42,605 bases of DNA from Clostridia bacterium. GTDB lineage: Bacteria; Bacillota; Clostridia; Oscillospirales; CAG-272. This document shows, in pieces, positions 1 through 8,856 of the stretch. Within the stretch, counting starts at the first letter, position 1. Every line of letters begins with the position of its first letter. The stretch lies in the NCBI GenBank assembly GCA_017411605.1, contig JAFQPR010000082.1:1-42605 (forward strand). Direction: 5' to 3'. The position numbers and the translations under genes are program-made. The notes under the pieces were generated by a model. That model was given only the letters and a program-made list of their open reading frames with translations, ran no database searches and had not been told where the DNA came from.

Positions 1-85
1 GATAGGGATAGCTTTTTTGTTTTGTGAATTTATCATAAAATTATAAAATTTTTAAAAAAGTATAGATTTTTATCTTTTTATATGT

Positions 86-96
86 TATAATATAAT
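86..96 (+). promoter_or_regulatory. Putative lon promoter -10 region
   Basis: Two overlapping TATAAT hexamers (86-91 and 91-96); the first is preceded by TG at 83-84, an extended -10. No good -35 hexamer is seen 16-18 bases upstream. The following 45 bases lead to an AAAAGGA ribosome site and the lon start. No clear CIRCE or CtsR operator was recognised, so heat-shock control cannot be claimed. Confidence 0.45.
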
Positions 97-140
97 GAAT
101 TTATATTGTCAAAATCTAGTATAGTTAAAAAGGAATTGTT

Positions 141-2474
141 ATGTCATTAAATAATACTGAAAAACCGATAGTCAGACTGCCAATAATCCCCCTTCGCGGA
201 TTAGTCGGTTTTCCCGGAGTTCAATTAAATATAGAAATTGTCAGACCGAATTCTCTCAAAGCCTTCACCGCAGCTGCAACAATGCACGGAATGGAAGTTC
301 TGCTTGTTACGCAAATTGATATATCTAAAGAAAACGTTGAAAGCGATGATCTTTACAAGGTAGGCGTTCTTGCAAAAATACGCCACGTTGTAAAAAACAC
401 GCAGAATAATCTTTCTGTAGTTTTCGAGGGCATCTCGAGAGCGATCATAGATGAGATCGACACAGAAGAAGGCTTTATGTACGGAACAGCTGAGTTGAGA
501 CGTGAGCCTGCATTCTCCACTTCCCCCTCTAAAATAGAAGCGTTAATGGGTGAGATCAAGAATACCATTTCAAATCTGGCTCAGATGCATCCAACGTTTA
601 CCGAAGAAATGCGACTCAGCGCCGAGGCTATTACCGATCCCGGTAAATTTGCAGATTTTATCGCATCATCCGCCGTTATTGATTACAGTAACAAGCAATC
701 TGTTCTCGAATTCTTCACCCCTAAAGCAAGACTTGAAAAGCTCCTCATCGTACTCGAAGAAGAAAAAATGCTTCTTCAATGCGAACATGATATACAGACG
801 CAAGTCAGAGAAAAAATCGATAAAAACCAAAAAGATTATTTTCTTCGTGAGCAAGTCAAGGCTATTCAAGCAGAGCTCGGAGAGGATGACGACGATGAAA
901 TCCATGAATACGAAGAAAAAATTCTCGCCAAAAATCTTCCCGACGAAATCAGAGAAAAGCTTCTTAAGGAGCTCAATAAGCTTTCAAAAACTCCTTTTGG
1001 AGCAGCCGAAGGAACTGTTCTCCGCACTTATCTTGACACTTGTATAGAGTTCCCGTTCGGAACTAGAAGCGAAGCAAAAACGACAGTTGCCGAAGCCAGA
1101 GAAATTCTGAATCAAGATCACGACGGACTCGAAAAGGTTAAAGAAAGAATTCTTGAATTCGTTGCTGTTAAGCAATTCTCCCCCGATGTTAAAAATCAGA
1201 TAATTTGTTTGGTAGGCCCTCCCGGCGTTGGAAAAACTTCGGTAGCCGCATCTATCGCCAGAGCGCTCGGAAGAAAATATGCACGGGTTTCTCTCGGCGG
1301 TATGCACGATGAAGCTGAAATTCGAGGTCACAGAAAAACCTACGTCGGTGCTATGCCGGGAAGAATCGTTTCCGCGATTATCGGAGCTAAGGTTGAAAAC
1401 CCCGTAATCGTTCTCGATGAAATAGATAAGCTTGCAAACGATTTCAGAGGTGATCCTACTTCTGCGCTACTTGAAGTCCTTGACCCCGAGCAGAACAAGA
1501 TGTTCCGCGATAACTTTATGGAGATACCAATCGATCTTTCCGATTGCTTATTTATAGCTACGGCAAACAGCTATGAAAGAATTCCCGCTCCTCTTCTTGA
1601 CAGAATGGAGGTAATTGAGCTTTCTACCTATACCGACTCGGAAAAGGTTGCTATCGCAAAAAATCATCTTATTCCTAAGCAGCTTAAAAGAAACGGTATT
1701 GCGAAAAAATACTTTCGCATAAACGATGATGCAATTTTAAAGCTAATCAAGGAGTATACCCGCGAATCCGGCGTTCGTAATCTTGAGCGCGAGATCGCTT
1801 CGCTTATTAGAAAATCAGCAAAAAGGATTGCTGAGGGCGAAGTTAAATCAGTAGGCATTACCCCTAAAAATCTTGCTTCAATTCTAGGAAAACCTAAGGT
1901 TATACCGGAAAAGCTCGAGGCTACAGATCCCATTGGAGTTGTTAACGGCCTTGCATATACTCAATCGGGCGGTGACCTTCTGAAGGTTGAGGTCGCGGTC
2001 ATGGAAGGCACGGGAAAGATAGAGCTTACCGGTTCTCTTGGCGAGGTTATGAAGGAATCCGCAAAGATTGCTCATTCTTACGTCAGAGGTGTAACCGATA
2101 AGTACGGACTTCCCTCATCCTTCTACAAAGACTCGGATATCCATATTCACTTTCCCGAAGGAGCAATTCCAAAGGATGGTCCCTCTGCCGGTGTTACTAT
2201 GGTTACGGCAATCGTCAGCGCACTAGGAAATATTCCCGTAAAGAGAACCGTTGCAATGACAGGAGAAGTAACTCTTCGCGGCAAGGTTTTACCTATAGGC
2301 GGGCTTAAAGAAAAAACTCTCGCGGCATACAGATGCGGAATAAGCACAGTTCTTATTCCTGCGGATAATATGAAGGATCTTGACGAAATAGATTCACAGG
2401 CTAAGGAGCATCTTACCTTTATTCCCTGTGAGAGCATTTCGGACGTTCTTTCCGCCGCGCTCACTAAATTTTAA
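141..2474 (+). CDS. lon: ATP-dependent protease La (Lon)
   Basis: Cytoplasmic ATP-dependent serine protease that degrades misfolded and regulatory proteins as a hexameric ring. The 777-residue length is normal for LonA. Visible in order: N-terminal LON substrate-binding domain (about 10-205), a helical linker rich in Glu/Lys (about 205-310), an AAA+ module with Walker A GPPGVGKTS (about 359-367) and Walker B VIVLDEIDK, then the C-terminal protease domain with the catalytic serine in KDGPSAG (about S682) and the lysine in GGLKEK (about K725). The ATG at 141 follows AAAAGGA at a good distance. engB follows 16 bases after the stop, matching the common Bacillota order lonA-engB (clpX is often upstream and would lie outside this window). 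All catalytic motifs are intact. Confidence 0.98.
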   Translation: MSLNNTEKPIVRLPIIPLRGLVGFPGVQLNIEIVRPNSLKAFTAAATMHGMEVLLVTQIDISKENVESDDLYKVGVLAKIRHVVKNTQNNLSVVFEGISRAIIDEIDTEEGFMYGTAELRREPAFSTSPSKIEALMGEIKNTISNLAQMHPTFTEEMRLSAEAITDPGKFADFIASSAVIDYSNKQSVLEFFTPKARLEKLLIVLEEEKMLLQCEHDIQTQVREKIDKNQKDYFLREQVKAIQAELGEDDDDEIHEYEEKILAKNLPDEIREKLLKELNKLSKTPFGAAEGTVLRTYLDTCIEFPFGTRSEAKTTVAEAREILNQDHDGLEKVKERILEFVAVKQFSPDVKNQIICLVGPPGVGKTSVAASIARALGRKYARVSLGGMHDEAEIRGHRKTYVGAMPGRIVSAIIGAKVENPVIVLDEIDKLANDFRGDPTSALLEVLDPEQNKMFRDNFMEIPIDLSDCLFIATANSYERIPAPLLDRMEVIELSTYTDSEKVAIAKNHLIPKQLKRNGIAKKYFRINDDAILKLIKEYTRESGVRNLEREIASLIRKSAKRIAEGEVKSVGITPKNLASILGKPKVIPEKLEATDPIGVVNGLAYTQSGGDLLKVEVAVMEGTGKIELTGSLGEVMKESAKIAHSYVRGVTDKYGLPSSFYKDSDIHIHFPEGAIPKDGPSAGVTMVTAIVSALGNIPVKRTVAMTGEVTLRGKVLPIGGLKEKTLAAYRCGISTVLIPADNMKDLDEIDSQAKEHLTFIPCESISDVLSAALTKF

Positions 2475-2490
2475 TAACTTGGACTAAATT

Positions 2491-3090
2491 ATGAGAATTA
2501 ATGTCAATAATGCAAACATAGCATTAACGATCGGCAACTCAAAGCAGTTTCCGAAAGATCCACGCCCACAGATAGCATTATCGGGAAGATCTAACGTCGG
2601 TAAAAGCTCACTTATAAACACATTACTGGGAAGAAAATCTCTCGCGAGAGTTTCTTCCGCTCCCGGTAAAACCATTACGATAAACTATTATAACGTTGAC
2701 GGCAAGATGTTTCTCGTAGACCTTCCGGGTTACGGATATGCGCAGCGCTCTAGGGAATCAAAGAAATCCTGGAGCGCCCTTACCGATGACTATTTTACAA
2801 AAAATCCTTCAGCTGATGCAATCAAGCTTGTTGTTCAGCTTATTGATATCAGAACGGGACCAACGAATGACGATATCATGATGATCAATTTCCTTATTGA
2901 TTCGGAAATACCGTTCGTCGTGGTTGCGACAAAAACCGATAAGCTCTCAAAAACTCAGCTCAAAAATGCTCTCGATGATATGTGGAAGGAGCATTTTGAG
3001 GGAACAAATATTAAAATAATTCCCTTTTCTTCGGTTACCCGCGAAGGAAAAGATATATTATGGAATGAAATATTTGAGGTTATAAATTAA
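2491..3090 (+). CDS. engB: Ribosome biogenesis GTPase EngB (YsxC/YihA)
   Basis: Essential GTPase of the TrmE-Era-EngA-EngB-Septin group needed for late assembly of the 50S ribosomal subunit. The 199-residue protein is full length. Visible motifs: G1 GRSNVGKSS (32-40), G3 DLPGYGYA (77-84), G4 TKTDK (147-151) and a G5-like SSVT near 178. The gene follows lon by 16 bases and precedes the M50 protease gene by 6, so the three are probably co-transcribed. No clear Shine-Dalgarno precedes the ATG at 2491; the upstream bases are TTGGACTAAATT. The start was chosen because the N-terminus aligns with the usual length before the P-loop. Confidence 0.95.
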   Translation: MRINVNNANIALTIGNSKQFPKDPRPQIALSGRSNVGKSSLINTLLGRKSLARVSSAPGKTITINYYNVDGKMFLVDLPGYGYAQRSRESKKSWSALTDDYFTKNPSADAIKLVVQLIDIRTGPTNDDIMMINFLIDSEIPFVVVATKTDKLSKTQLKNALDDMWKEHFEGTNIKIIPFSSVTREGKDILWNEIFEVIN

Positions 3091-3096
3091 AACAAA

Positions 3097-3846
3097 ATGA
3101 TTAATGCAGAAACTATAATTTATTATGTTTTGTCGGCATTTGCAGTTCTTGTTACCCTCACGATCCACGAATGCTGTCACGCATATGCAGCGTATAAGCT
3201 TGGTGATCCGACCGCGAGAAATCTCGGCAGACTCACATTAAACCCGATAAAGCATATTGATCCTATCGGCGCGCTTTGTATGCTCATCTTCCACTTCGGT
3301 TGGGCTAAGCCCGTTCCGATAAACGCAAGGCATTTCAGAAAACCAAAACGCGATTTTGCAATCGTTGCTTTTGCCGGTCCGCTATCCAACTTGCTTACCG
3401 CAATTGTATCCGCATTCGTTTATCTTTTACTTTTTGCTATCTTTCGGAATGTACAATTTGCAAACGAATATACATTTGCGTTAGTAGACAATACTTTATT
3501 ATTCTTTTATCTTTTTCATACAATAAATTTAGGTATTGCAATTTTTAATATGATACCAATTCCTCCTCTTGACGGCTCAAGAGTTTTAAACGTTATCCTT
3601 CCAGAAAGAATCTATTTCAAAATTATGAAATATGAAAGAACCATCTATTACGTTATGCTTGGATGGCTTCTTCTCGGAGATTACGTTGTAAGATTTCTCA
3701 GGTCTATAACGTTTATTGCGACAAATCCGATACTATCTTCAATAGTCAGTATCTTTTCGCTCTCGGAGCTTTTGGGCGCAGCAATAGAAGCACTCTCAAC
3801 GCTTATATTTAAAATGTGGCAGCTCATCCCGTTTCTTGCATTCTGA
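3097..3846 (+). CDS. Site-2 protease family (M50) membrane metalloprotease
   Basis: Polytopic membrane protein of 249 residues. The zinc-site motif HECCH (residues 24-28, HExxH) lies inside the first membrane helix, and the second family motif NMIPIPPLDGSR (about 150-162, with D159 as the likely third zinc ligand) lies in a later helix. Further hydrophobic helices occur at about 85-115 and 185-200. This matches the short YwhC-like M50 group without a PDZ domain, not the long RseP/RasP type. The substrate is unknown. It starts 6 bases after the engB stop with no strong ribosome site, suggesting translational coupling. The C-terminal hydrophobic tail after residue 215 is poorly conserved in the family as far as I can tell. 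Confidence 0.88.
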   Translation: MINAETIIYYVLSAFAVLVTLTIHECCHAYAAYKLGDPTARNLGRLTLNPIKHIDPIGALCMLIFHFGWAKPVPINARHFRKPKRDFAIVAFAGPLSNLLTAIVSAFVYLLLFAIFRNVQFANEYTFALVDNTLLFFYLFHTINLGIAIFNMIPIPPLDGSRVLNVILPERIYFKIMKYERTIYYVMLGWLLLGDYVVRFLRSITFIATNPILSSIVSIFSLSELLGAAIEALSTLIFKMWQLIPFLAF

Positions 3847-3906
3847 TTCACTCAACTGCATCGAATAAAAACGGTTTGACTTTACAAATAAAACGGAGAA
3901 TTCATA

Positions 3907-4740
3907 ATGTCAGAACAGTTAACCTACAGGCTTGACCAGTTTGAAGGTCCCCTAGACCTCTTACTAACGCTCATCAGTAAAAACAAGGTGAGTATCACTG
4001 ATATACCTATCGCAATGATATGCGACCAATATATGGAATATATCGAAGAGGCGCAGCGAATGGACCTTGAAATAGCCAGCGAATTTATCGTTATGGCAAG
4101 CGAGCTGATGCTTATTAAAAGTAAAATGATACTTCCTCACGAGGAGGGCACCGAGAATGACCCAAGACGTGAAATAGCAAACGCTCTTCTTCTTTATCAG
4201 CAGGCAAAGCTTGCGGTTACGAAGCTCCGTCCGCTCTATGAAGAATTTTCTTCGAGATTTGTCAAGGGTACGGACGACGTACCTCCCGAAAAAGGACTTC
4301 CTCTCAATCTCGATCCTGCGCTGATGCTTAAAGCTTTAAACTCGATTCTTAAGAGGATGCGTATCGCCGAGGCAGAAAGAAAGCCCACCGATCTCGTTAA
4401 TCCCCTTATCAAGCACCACGTCGTATCAGTCGAAGAAAAGATCGAAGAGATATGTGCTCTTCTCGAAGAACACGAGGAAGCTTCACTCTTCTTCCTTCTT
4501 AAAGATGCACAAAACAGAGCCGAGCTCGTCGCGAGATTTATGGGTGTGCTTGAGCTTATAAAAATACACAGAATATTTATTACGACAGTTCACTTCGTCG
4601 AGGACGTTGCTGAATACGATGCAGAAGGCTTGGAGATTAAATTCAAATTAAATCCAGATTATGTTCCGATAGAAGGCTTGGAGAGCGAATTTGATGCGCT
4701 TCCTGAGGATAATAAAGAAAAGGACGAAGATAAAAAATGA
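3907..4740 (+). CDS. scpA: Segregation and condensation protein A
   Basis: Kleisin subunit of the SMC-ScpAB condensin that compacts and separates chromosomes. The N-terminus reads YRLDQFEGPLDLLLTLI, the ScpA signature, and the protein is 277 residues, normal for the family. The C-terminal winged-helix part that contacts SMC lies at about 185-245 and is followed by a short acidic tail. An ACGGAGAA ribosome site precedes the ATG. The stop overlaps the scpB start by four bases (ATGA), the classic coupled arrangement. SMC itself is not in the window. Confidence 0.96.
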   Translation: MSEQLTYRLDQFEGPLDLLLTLISKNKVSITDIPIAMICDQYMEYIEEAQRMDLEIASEFIVMASELMLIKSKMILPHEEGTENDPRREIANALLLYQQAKLAVTKLRPLYEEFSSRFVKGTDDVPPEKGLPLNLDPALMLKALNSILKRMRIAEAERKPTDLVNPLIKHHVVSVEEKIEEICALLEEHEEASLFFLLKDAQNRAELVARFMGVLELIKIHRIFITTVHFVEDVAEYDAEGLEIKFKLNPDYVPIEGLESEFDALPEDNKEKDEDKK

Positions 4741-5534
4741 GTGAAATAGAAAATAAAGCAACCGAAAACGAAGACCTCGCCGAGCCCGAAAGAATCGTAG
4801 TCTTTGAAGAAGGACTCGAAGCCGTCCTTTTTGCTGCCGGTCATCCTGTTTCATACGCAACGCTTGCGAGAGTGTTTGATATGACCCCTTCGAAGGTTAA
4901 GGATAAAATATTCGAATACGCAATTAAATATAATGATCCTAAAGGTTTTCCCCGTGGCGTTATGCTTCTTACATACGGAGAATCCTGCCAGCTTTGCACA
5001 AAGGAACATTACCTGCACGAAATACGCGATGCCCTGGGTATAAGAAAGAGCGGTACTCTTTCGACCGCTGCTATGGAAACGCTCGCTGTTGTTGCATATA
5101 ACCAACCTGTTACAAGAGTATTTGTTGATACGATAAGAAAGGTCGATTCTTCATATGCTATGAACAGTCTTATTGACAGAGGTCTTATTGAATGCGTCGG
5201 ACGACTTGATGTTCCGGGCAGACCTATGCAGTACGGTACGACTTCGGACTTCTTAAGGTGCTTCGGTCTTAAATCGATCGAGGATCTTCCTTCCGCTTCA
5301 GAGGAGCTTGTTAACATGTTTGAGAAGACTCGCGAAAAGGAAGAAGCCGAGCGTAATCAAGACGATAATCAAATTACTATCGACGACGTCGAATCCGAAG
5401 AAACGGCGGAAAATATCGAGCAGACTGCAAATGATAGCACAGATACCGATGGCGACGTCGGCGAAGGTACGAATTCCGACACCGAATTATCTGACGAGCC
5501 TTCTGCCGAGGATGATATTATAGACGTAGATTAA
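4737..5534 (+). CDS. scpB: Segregation and condensation protein B
   Basis: Dimeric partner of ScpA in the SMC condensin. The winged-helix core spans about residues 22-190, including LEAVLFAAGHPVS near the N-terminus and TLAVVAYNQPVTR in the middle, typical of ScpB. The protein is 265 residues, longer than the usual 180-200. The extra length is a low-complexity acidic tail (about 195-265) made almost entirely of Asp, Glu, Ser, Thr and Asn, probably disordered. It is translationally coupled to scpA through the ATGA overlap. Confidence 0.95.
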   Translation: MSEIENKATENEDLAEPERIVVFEEGLEAVLFAAGHPVSYATLARVFDMTPSKVKDKIFEYAIKYNDPKGFPRGVMLLTYGESCQLCTKEHYLHEIRDALGIRKSGTLSTAAMETLAVVAYNQPVTRVFVDTIRKVDSSYAMNSLIDRGLIECVGRLDVPGRPMQYGTTSDFLRCFGLKSIEDLPSASEELVNMFEKTREKEEAERNQDDNQITIDDVESEETAENIEQTANDSTDTDGDVGEGTNSDTELSDEPSAEDDIIDVD

Positions 5535-5542
5535 GGAGATAT

Positions 5543-6046
5543 ATGATAATACAGTCGCTGTTATTTTTAATAGCTTCACTGATTGTCTTTCTCATTTTAA
5601 CAGAAGTTTTAACTATCGATATTTCTTATGGAGATATTACCGTTATAGATGTTAATTTTACGGTATTCGCCATAAGCTTTATTGACAGAAAAAGCAACAC
5701 AAGAAAAAAACGCAATAAAAACGAAAAAAATGGTTTTAAATATATAAGTGCTTTTGTGCTTTCGGCTTCGCGAAAAAGTGATATTATATTGCATAGACTG
5801 AATTTGCGTTTACCGGAAACCGAGCCGGCACAAAATGCTATAAATAAAGGAATCTGCTTTTCCCTGCTATCATCTCTTTTGGCATATATCGAAAGCAATT
5901 CTAAAAATTTTTATTTAGGGAATATATCATTTGACGATTCTGCAAATAATAACTCTATACTGACATTTGATATCAGCTTCAGAATTTCACTCTTAAGCTT
6001 TCTCGGACTTTTGCCGAGGTTTATCGTAAACAGAAGAAAGGTATAG
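5543..6046 (+). CDS. DUF2953-like membrane-anchored protein (YtfI position)
   Basis: A 167-residue protein with one N-terminal membrane segment (about 4-25) followed by a basic, strand-rich domain. It sits between scpB and gerW. In Bacillus the partner of gerW (ytfJ) is ytfI, a DUF2953 protein of similar design, so the call rests largely on position plus the N-terminal helix and beta-rich body. It is shorter than YtfI. The start has an AAGGAGATAT ribosome site. A role in spore germination or cortex is inferred only from its neighbour. Confidence 0.55.
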   Translation: MIIQSLLFLIASLIVFLILTEVLTIDISYGDITVIDVNFTVFAISFIDRKSNTRKKRNKNEKNGFKYISAFVLSASRKSDIILHRLNLRLPETEPAQNAINKGICFSLLSSLLAYIESNSKNFYLGNISFDDSANNNSILTFDISFRISLLSFLGLLPRFIVNRRKV

Positions 6047-6051
6047 ATATT

Positions 6052-6435
6052 ATGGCAGAAAACAAGATGAGCGATATGATACGTGCTTCTCTTGACGGTA
6101 TAAAGGATTTTACCGACGTTGATACCGTTTTCGGTAAAGCCATAACAACGCCAAACGGTGTTACCGTTATCCCCGTTTCAAAAATTTCGGTTGGATTTGC
6201 CACAGGCGGACTCGACATTCCAACGAAACGAACAATATCTCATAATAATTTTGGTGGCGGAAGCGGCACGGGTGTTTCAATTACCCCCGTTGCTTTTCTT
6301 ACCGTAGGTAAAAATGCCGAAATTAATTTAATTCAAATCGGCTCAACCGATCCATCCCCAATTGACAGAGCGTGCGAACTTATCGAAAGCTCTCCCGCAA
6401 TCATAGAAAAAATCAAAAAAACATTCACGGGATAA
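6052..6435 (+). CDS. gerW: Sporulation protein GerW (YtfJ family)
   Basis: Small soluble protein of 127 residues. In B. subtilis GerW is made in the forespore and is needed for germination through several receptors. The family pattern is clear: a short helical start, then TPNGVTVIPVSKISVGFATGG (written here in part as VIPVSKISVGF), then a glycine-rich NNFGGGSGTG loop and VAFLTVG. It begins 5 bases after the upstream gene with an AAAGG site. Its presence is the best evidence in this window that the organism, or a recent ancestor, forms endospores. Confidence 0.9.
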   Translation: MAENKMSDMIRASLDGIKDFTDVDTVFGKAITTPNGVTVIPVSKISVGFATGGLDIPTKRTISHNNFGGGSGTGVSITPVAFLTVGKNAEINLIQIGSTDPSPIDRACELIESSPAIIEKIKKTFTG

Positions 6436-6500
6436 TTTTCCGCTAAAGATTTTGAATATCTTTCCCCTTTTGTGTAAAAATAAGCAAAAAGGAGTTTGAT

Positions 6501-7616
6501 ATGAAAAATCCCAGAGAAAAATTAATAGTATTAACCTTATTTTTGATAATATGTTTCTTATTATTTGCAACTGTTATATTCTCGGAGTCGAACTTATCTT
6601 TAAGCGCCAGGTCGGCAGTATTGTATGAACCGTCTGAATTCGGCTTTATTTACTCAAAAAATGCCGATATCCGCCTACCAATGGCGAGTACAACAAAAAT
6701 AATGACGGCTCTTGTCGCTTTGGAAAACTCATCTTGTGACGCCATTGTTGATATTGATGATAGAGCAATCGGTATTGAAGGTTCATCACTTTATTTAAAG
6801 AGCGGTGAGGCTATGACTATGAAGGACCTTCTTTACGGTCTCATGCTCAGAAGCGCAAATGATGCAGCATCCGCCATCGCATATAATATCTCGGGAAGTA
6901 TTGAAGATTTTGCCGTGCTGATGAACAAAAAAGCCTTGGATCTTAAGCTTTCGAATACACATTTTATAAACCCGCACGGACTTGATTCTCCCGAACACTA
7001 CACTACCGCAAAGGAACTTGCTGTTATCGCGGGGGAAGCGCTAAAAAACGATATTTTTAAGGAAATCGTTTCTACAAAGAAGGTTACGATAACGAATCTG
7101 GACGGAGAAGCAAGACTTGTAGTTAATCACAATAAGCTACTTACTCTCTATGAGGATTCAATAGGAGTTAAGACGGGTTTTACCAAGAAAAGCGGTCGTT
7201 GCCTTGTAGGAGCTGCAGAACGTGACGGTTTAACTTTTATTACGGTTACCATAAATGCTCCTGATGATTGGAACGATCACATAAAGCTGTTTAATTACGG
7301 ATATTCCTTTCTGAAATCTCATAATCTTGCATCGCCCGAGAGCTTTAAATACAGAATACCCGTTATAAACTCCGATAAACAAATGATCGACGTTACAAAT
7401 ATTGACTCTTTTACCATAACTTCAAGACGAACCGAAAACGAGCCGGAATACGAAATAATTCTTCCAAAATACGTAACTGCACCAATATCCTGCGGCGATA
7501 TTCTTGGAAAGGTTGTTTTTACTGTTGACGGCGAGTATATCGGTGAAATTCCGCTTATAGCGGCCGAAGATGCAAACCGTATTAAAGAAAAAGGATTCTT
7601 TTCGTTTTTAAAATAA
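6501..7616 (+). CDS. D-alanyl-D-alanine carboxypeptidase (DacF/DacB-type, S11)
   Basis: Penicillin-binding protein that trims the terminal D-Ala from peptidoglycan stem peptides outside the membrane. An N-terminal hydrophobic segment (about 8-29) acts as signal or anchor. All three active-site motifs are present: SxxK at S63-T-T-K66, SxN at S118-A-N120 and KTG at K224-T-G226. The C-terminal PBP5-type beta domain follows (about 275-360). Length (371) fits DacF/DacB. A strong AAAAAGGAG site precedes the ATG. Neighbours gerW and rluB recall the B. subtilis scpAB-dacB-spmAB-rluB region, which favours a sporulation-related enzyme, but spmA and spmB are absent here. Confidence 0.93.
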   Translation: MKNPREKLIVLTLFLIICFLLFATVIFSESNLSLSARSAVLYEPSEFGFIYSKNADIRLPMASTTKIMTALVALENSSCDAIVDIDDRAIGIEGSSLYLKSGEAMTMKDLLYGLMLRSANDAASAIAYNISGSIEDFAVLMNKKALDLKLSNTHFINPHGLDSPEHYTTAKELAVIAGEALKNDIFKEIVSTKKVTITNLDGEARLVVNHNKLLTLYEDSIGVKTGFTKKSGRCLVGAAERDGLTFITVTINAPDDWNDHIKLFNYGYSFLKSHNLASPESFKYRIPVINSDKQMIDVTNIDSFTITSRRTENEPEYEIILPKYVTAPISCGDILGKVVFTVDGEYIGEIPLIAAEDANRIKEKGFFSFLK

Positions 7617-7636
7617 AATATTTTAAGGAAACTTCA

Positions 7637-8374
7637 ATGGAAAAAATCAGACTTCAAAAATTTATGGCTGACGCAGGACTTATGTCCAGACGCGCAGCCG
7701 AGGAAGAAATAAAGAACGGCAACGTTGCGGTTAATGGGCACGTTGCCATCCCGGGAACAAAGGTTGATCCCAGAAAGGATACCGTCAGCTTCAAGGGCAA
7801 GAAAATAGCTTACAGAAAAGAAGAATATACCTATATTATGATGAACAAGCCGAGAGGCTATCTATCCAGCACCTCGGATGACAGAGGACGCAAATGCGTT
7901 ACCGATCTTCTTGATGGTGTTGATGCGAGAGTTTACCCTGTTGGAAGACTTGACCTCATATCTGAAGGAATGCTGCTTCTTACCGATGACGGAGATCTAA
8001 AAAACAAACTCACTCATCCGAGTCATTCCCTTCCCAAAGTATACCGCGTAAAGGTAGGCGGCGCCGTAACCGAAGGGCAGATGGATATTCTTACCTCACC
8101 GTTAGTTATTGACGGATATGAGATAAAACCCGTAGAAGTCAAAATCAGCGGTACTGATGAAAGCGGTACAATTTTGAAAATGACACTCTTCGAGGGAAGA
8201 AACAGGCAGATAAGAAAAATGTGCGAGCAGGCCGATCTTACGGTCAAACGACTATCACGAATCTCTATCGGCAATCTGAAGCTTGACGGTCTTCAAGTCG
8301 GCAAATGGCGCTACCTTGAGGACGAAGAGGTCGAATATCTGAAAAAAGCAACAAGGAAGAAGAATAATGTTTAA
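7637..8374 (+). CDS. rluB: 23S/16S rRNA pseudouridine synthase, RluB/RsuA family
   Basis: Converts a uridine in rRNA to pseudouridine. An N-terminal S4 RNA-binding domain (about 4-60, beginning IRLQKFMADAGLMSRR) is followed by the RsuA-type catalytic domain. The catalytic aspartate is D106 in VGRLDLISEGMLLLT, and the late motif GRNRQIRKMCE is intact. Length is 245. AAGGAAAC precedes the start. Position next to the scp/dac genes agrees with rluB (ypuL) in Bacillus; the exact target uridine cannot be read from sequence. Confidence 0.93.
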   Translation: MEKIRLQKFMADAGLMSRRAAEEEIKNGNVAVNGHVAIPGTKVDPRKDTVSFKGKKIAYRKEEYTYIMMNKPRGYLSSTSDDRGRKCVTDLLDGVDARVYPVGRLDLISEGMLLLTDDGDLKNKLTHPSHSLPKVYRVKVGGAVTEGQMDILTSPLVIDGYEIKPVEVKISGTDESGTILKMTLFEGRNRQIRKMCEQADLTVKRLSRISIGNLKLDGLQVGKWRYLEDEEVEYLKKATRKKNNV

Positions 8375-8765
8375 AATAACTCCGGTACAGGATACGTGCC
8401 TTGCTAAAGTATACCTTGATTCCTGCTCCGCTATATATAAAGAAGGTAGCTTTGTTTATGCTATGACCGATTGCGATAACGGAAATATTATGGGTATTGC
8501 GCAGTTTGAATTAAACGAGGAGTGCGGATACATATTTGATTTAAAGGAAGCTAACGGACTTTCCGATTTTGAAGCTATGTTTATACTCGGACGGCAAACT
8601 ATGAACTTTATCAACGCATGCGGACTTGATATTTGCCGCGCTTCTCTTGATTCGGGTGATGAATCGCTTATTAAAGCCATCGGCTTTAAAAAATGCGACG
8701 GTTTTTATGAATGTAATACCGAAGGAATGTTCGACGGCAGTCATTGTTCCGGACATAAAAGCTGA
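8367..8765 (+). CDS. Small GNAT-like protein of unknown substrate
   Basis: A 132-residue protein whose start overlaps the end of rluB by eight bases, implying translational coupling. The pattern resembles a shortened GNAT acetyltransferase: an N-terminal strand, DGNIMGIAQFEL-like beta strands, a short turn where the acetyl-CoA loop would be (residues 65-75), then a strand with GLDICRASLDSG and a final KAIGFKKCDGFYEC motif, which in GNATs ends the fold. The canonical RxxGxG/A loop is not convincing, so catalytic activity is uncertain. The C-terminus has several Cys and His residues. It ends the plus-strand operon. Confidence 0.5.
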   Translation: MFKITPVQDTCLAKVYLDSCSAIYKEGSFVYAMTDCDNGNIMGIAQFELNEECGYIFDLKEANGLSDFEAMFILGRQTMNFINACGLDICRASLDSGDESLIKAIGFKKCDGFYECNTEGMFDGSHCSGHKS

Positions 8766-8799
8766 TTATAATTACTTACTCGCTTATATACTAACAAAT

Positions 8800-8852
8800 A
8801 AAAATGGCGGAAGCATTGTCTGATTTGTCTAAACATTGCCTCTGCCATTTTT
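8800..8852. terminator. Bidirectional rho-independent terminator
   Basis: Inverted repeat with arms AAAAATGGCGGAAGCATTGT (8800-8819) and ACATTGCCTCTGCCATTTTT (8833-8852), mostly complementary, with A-tract and T-tract ends that serve both strands. It lies between the converging 8367-8765 gene and the NUDIX gene. Confidence 0.85.
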
Positions 8853-8856
8853 AATA

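Noticed and set aside
550-1047. Open frame of 165 codons inside lon
   Set aside because: Same-strand frame shadow within an intact, motif-complete lon gene.
6440-6475. Terminator between gerW and the carboxypeptidase gene
   Set aside because: The AAAGAT/ATCTTT stem is short and AT-only; not strong enough to call.
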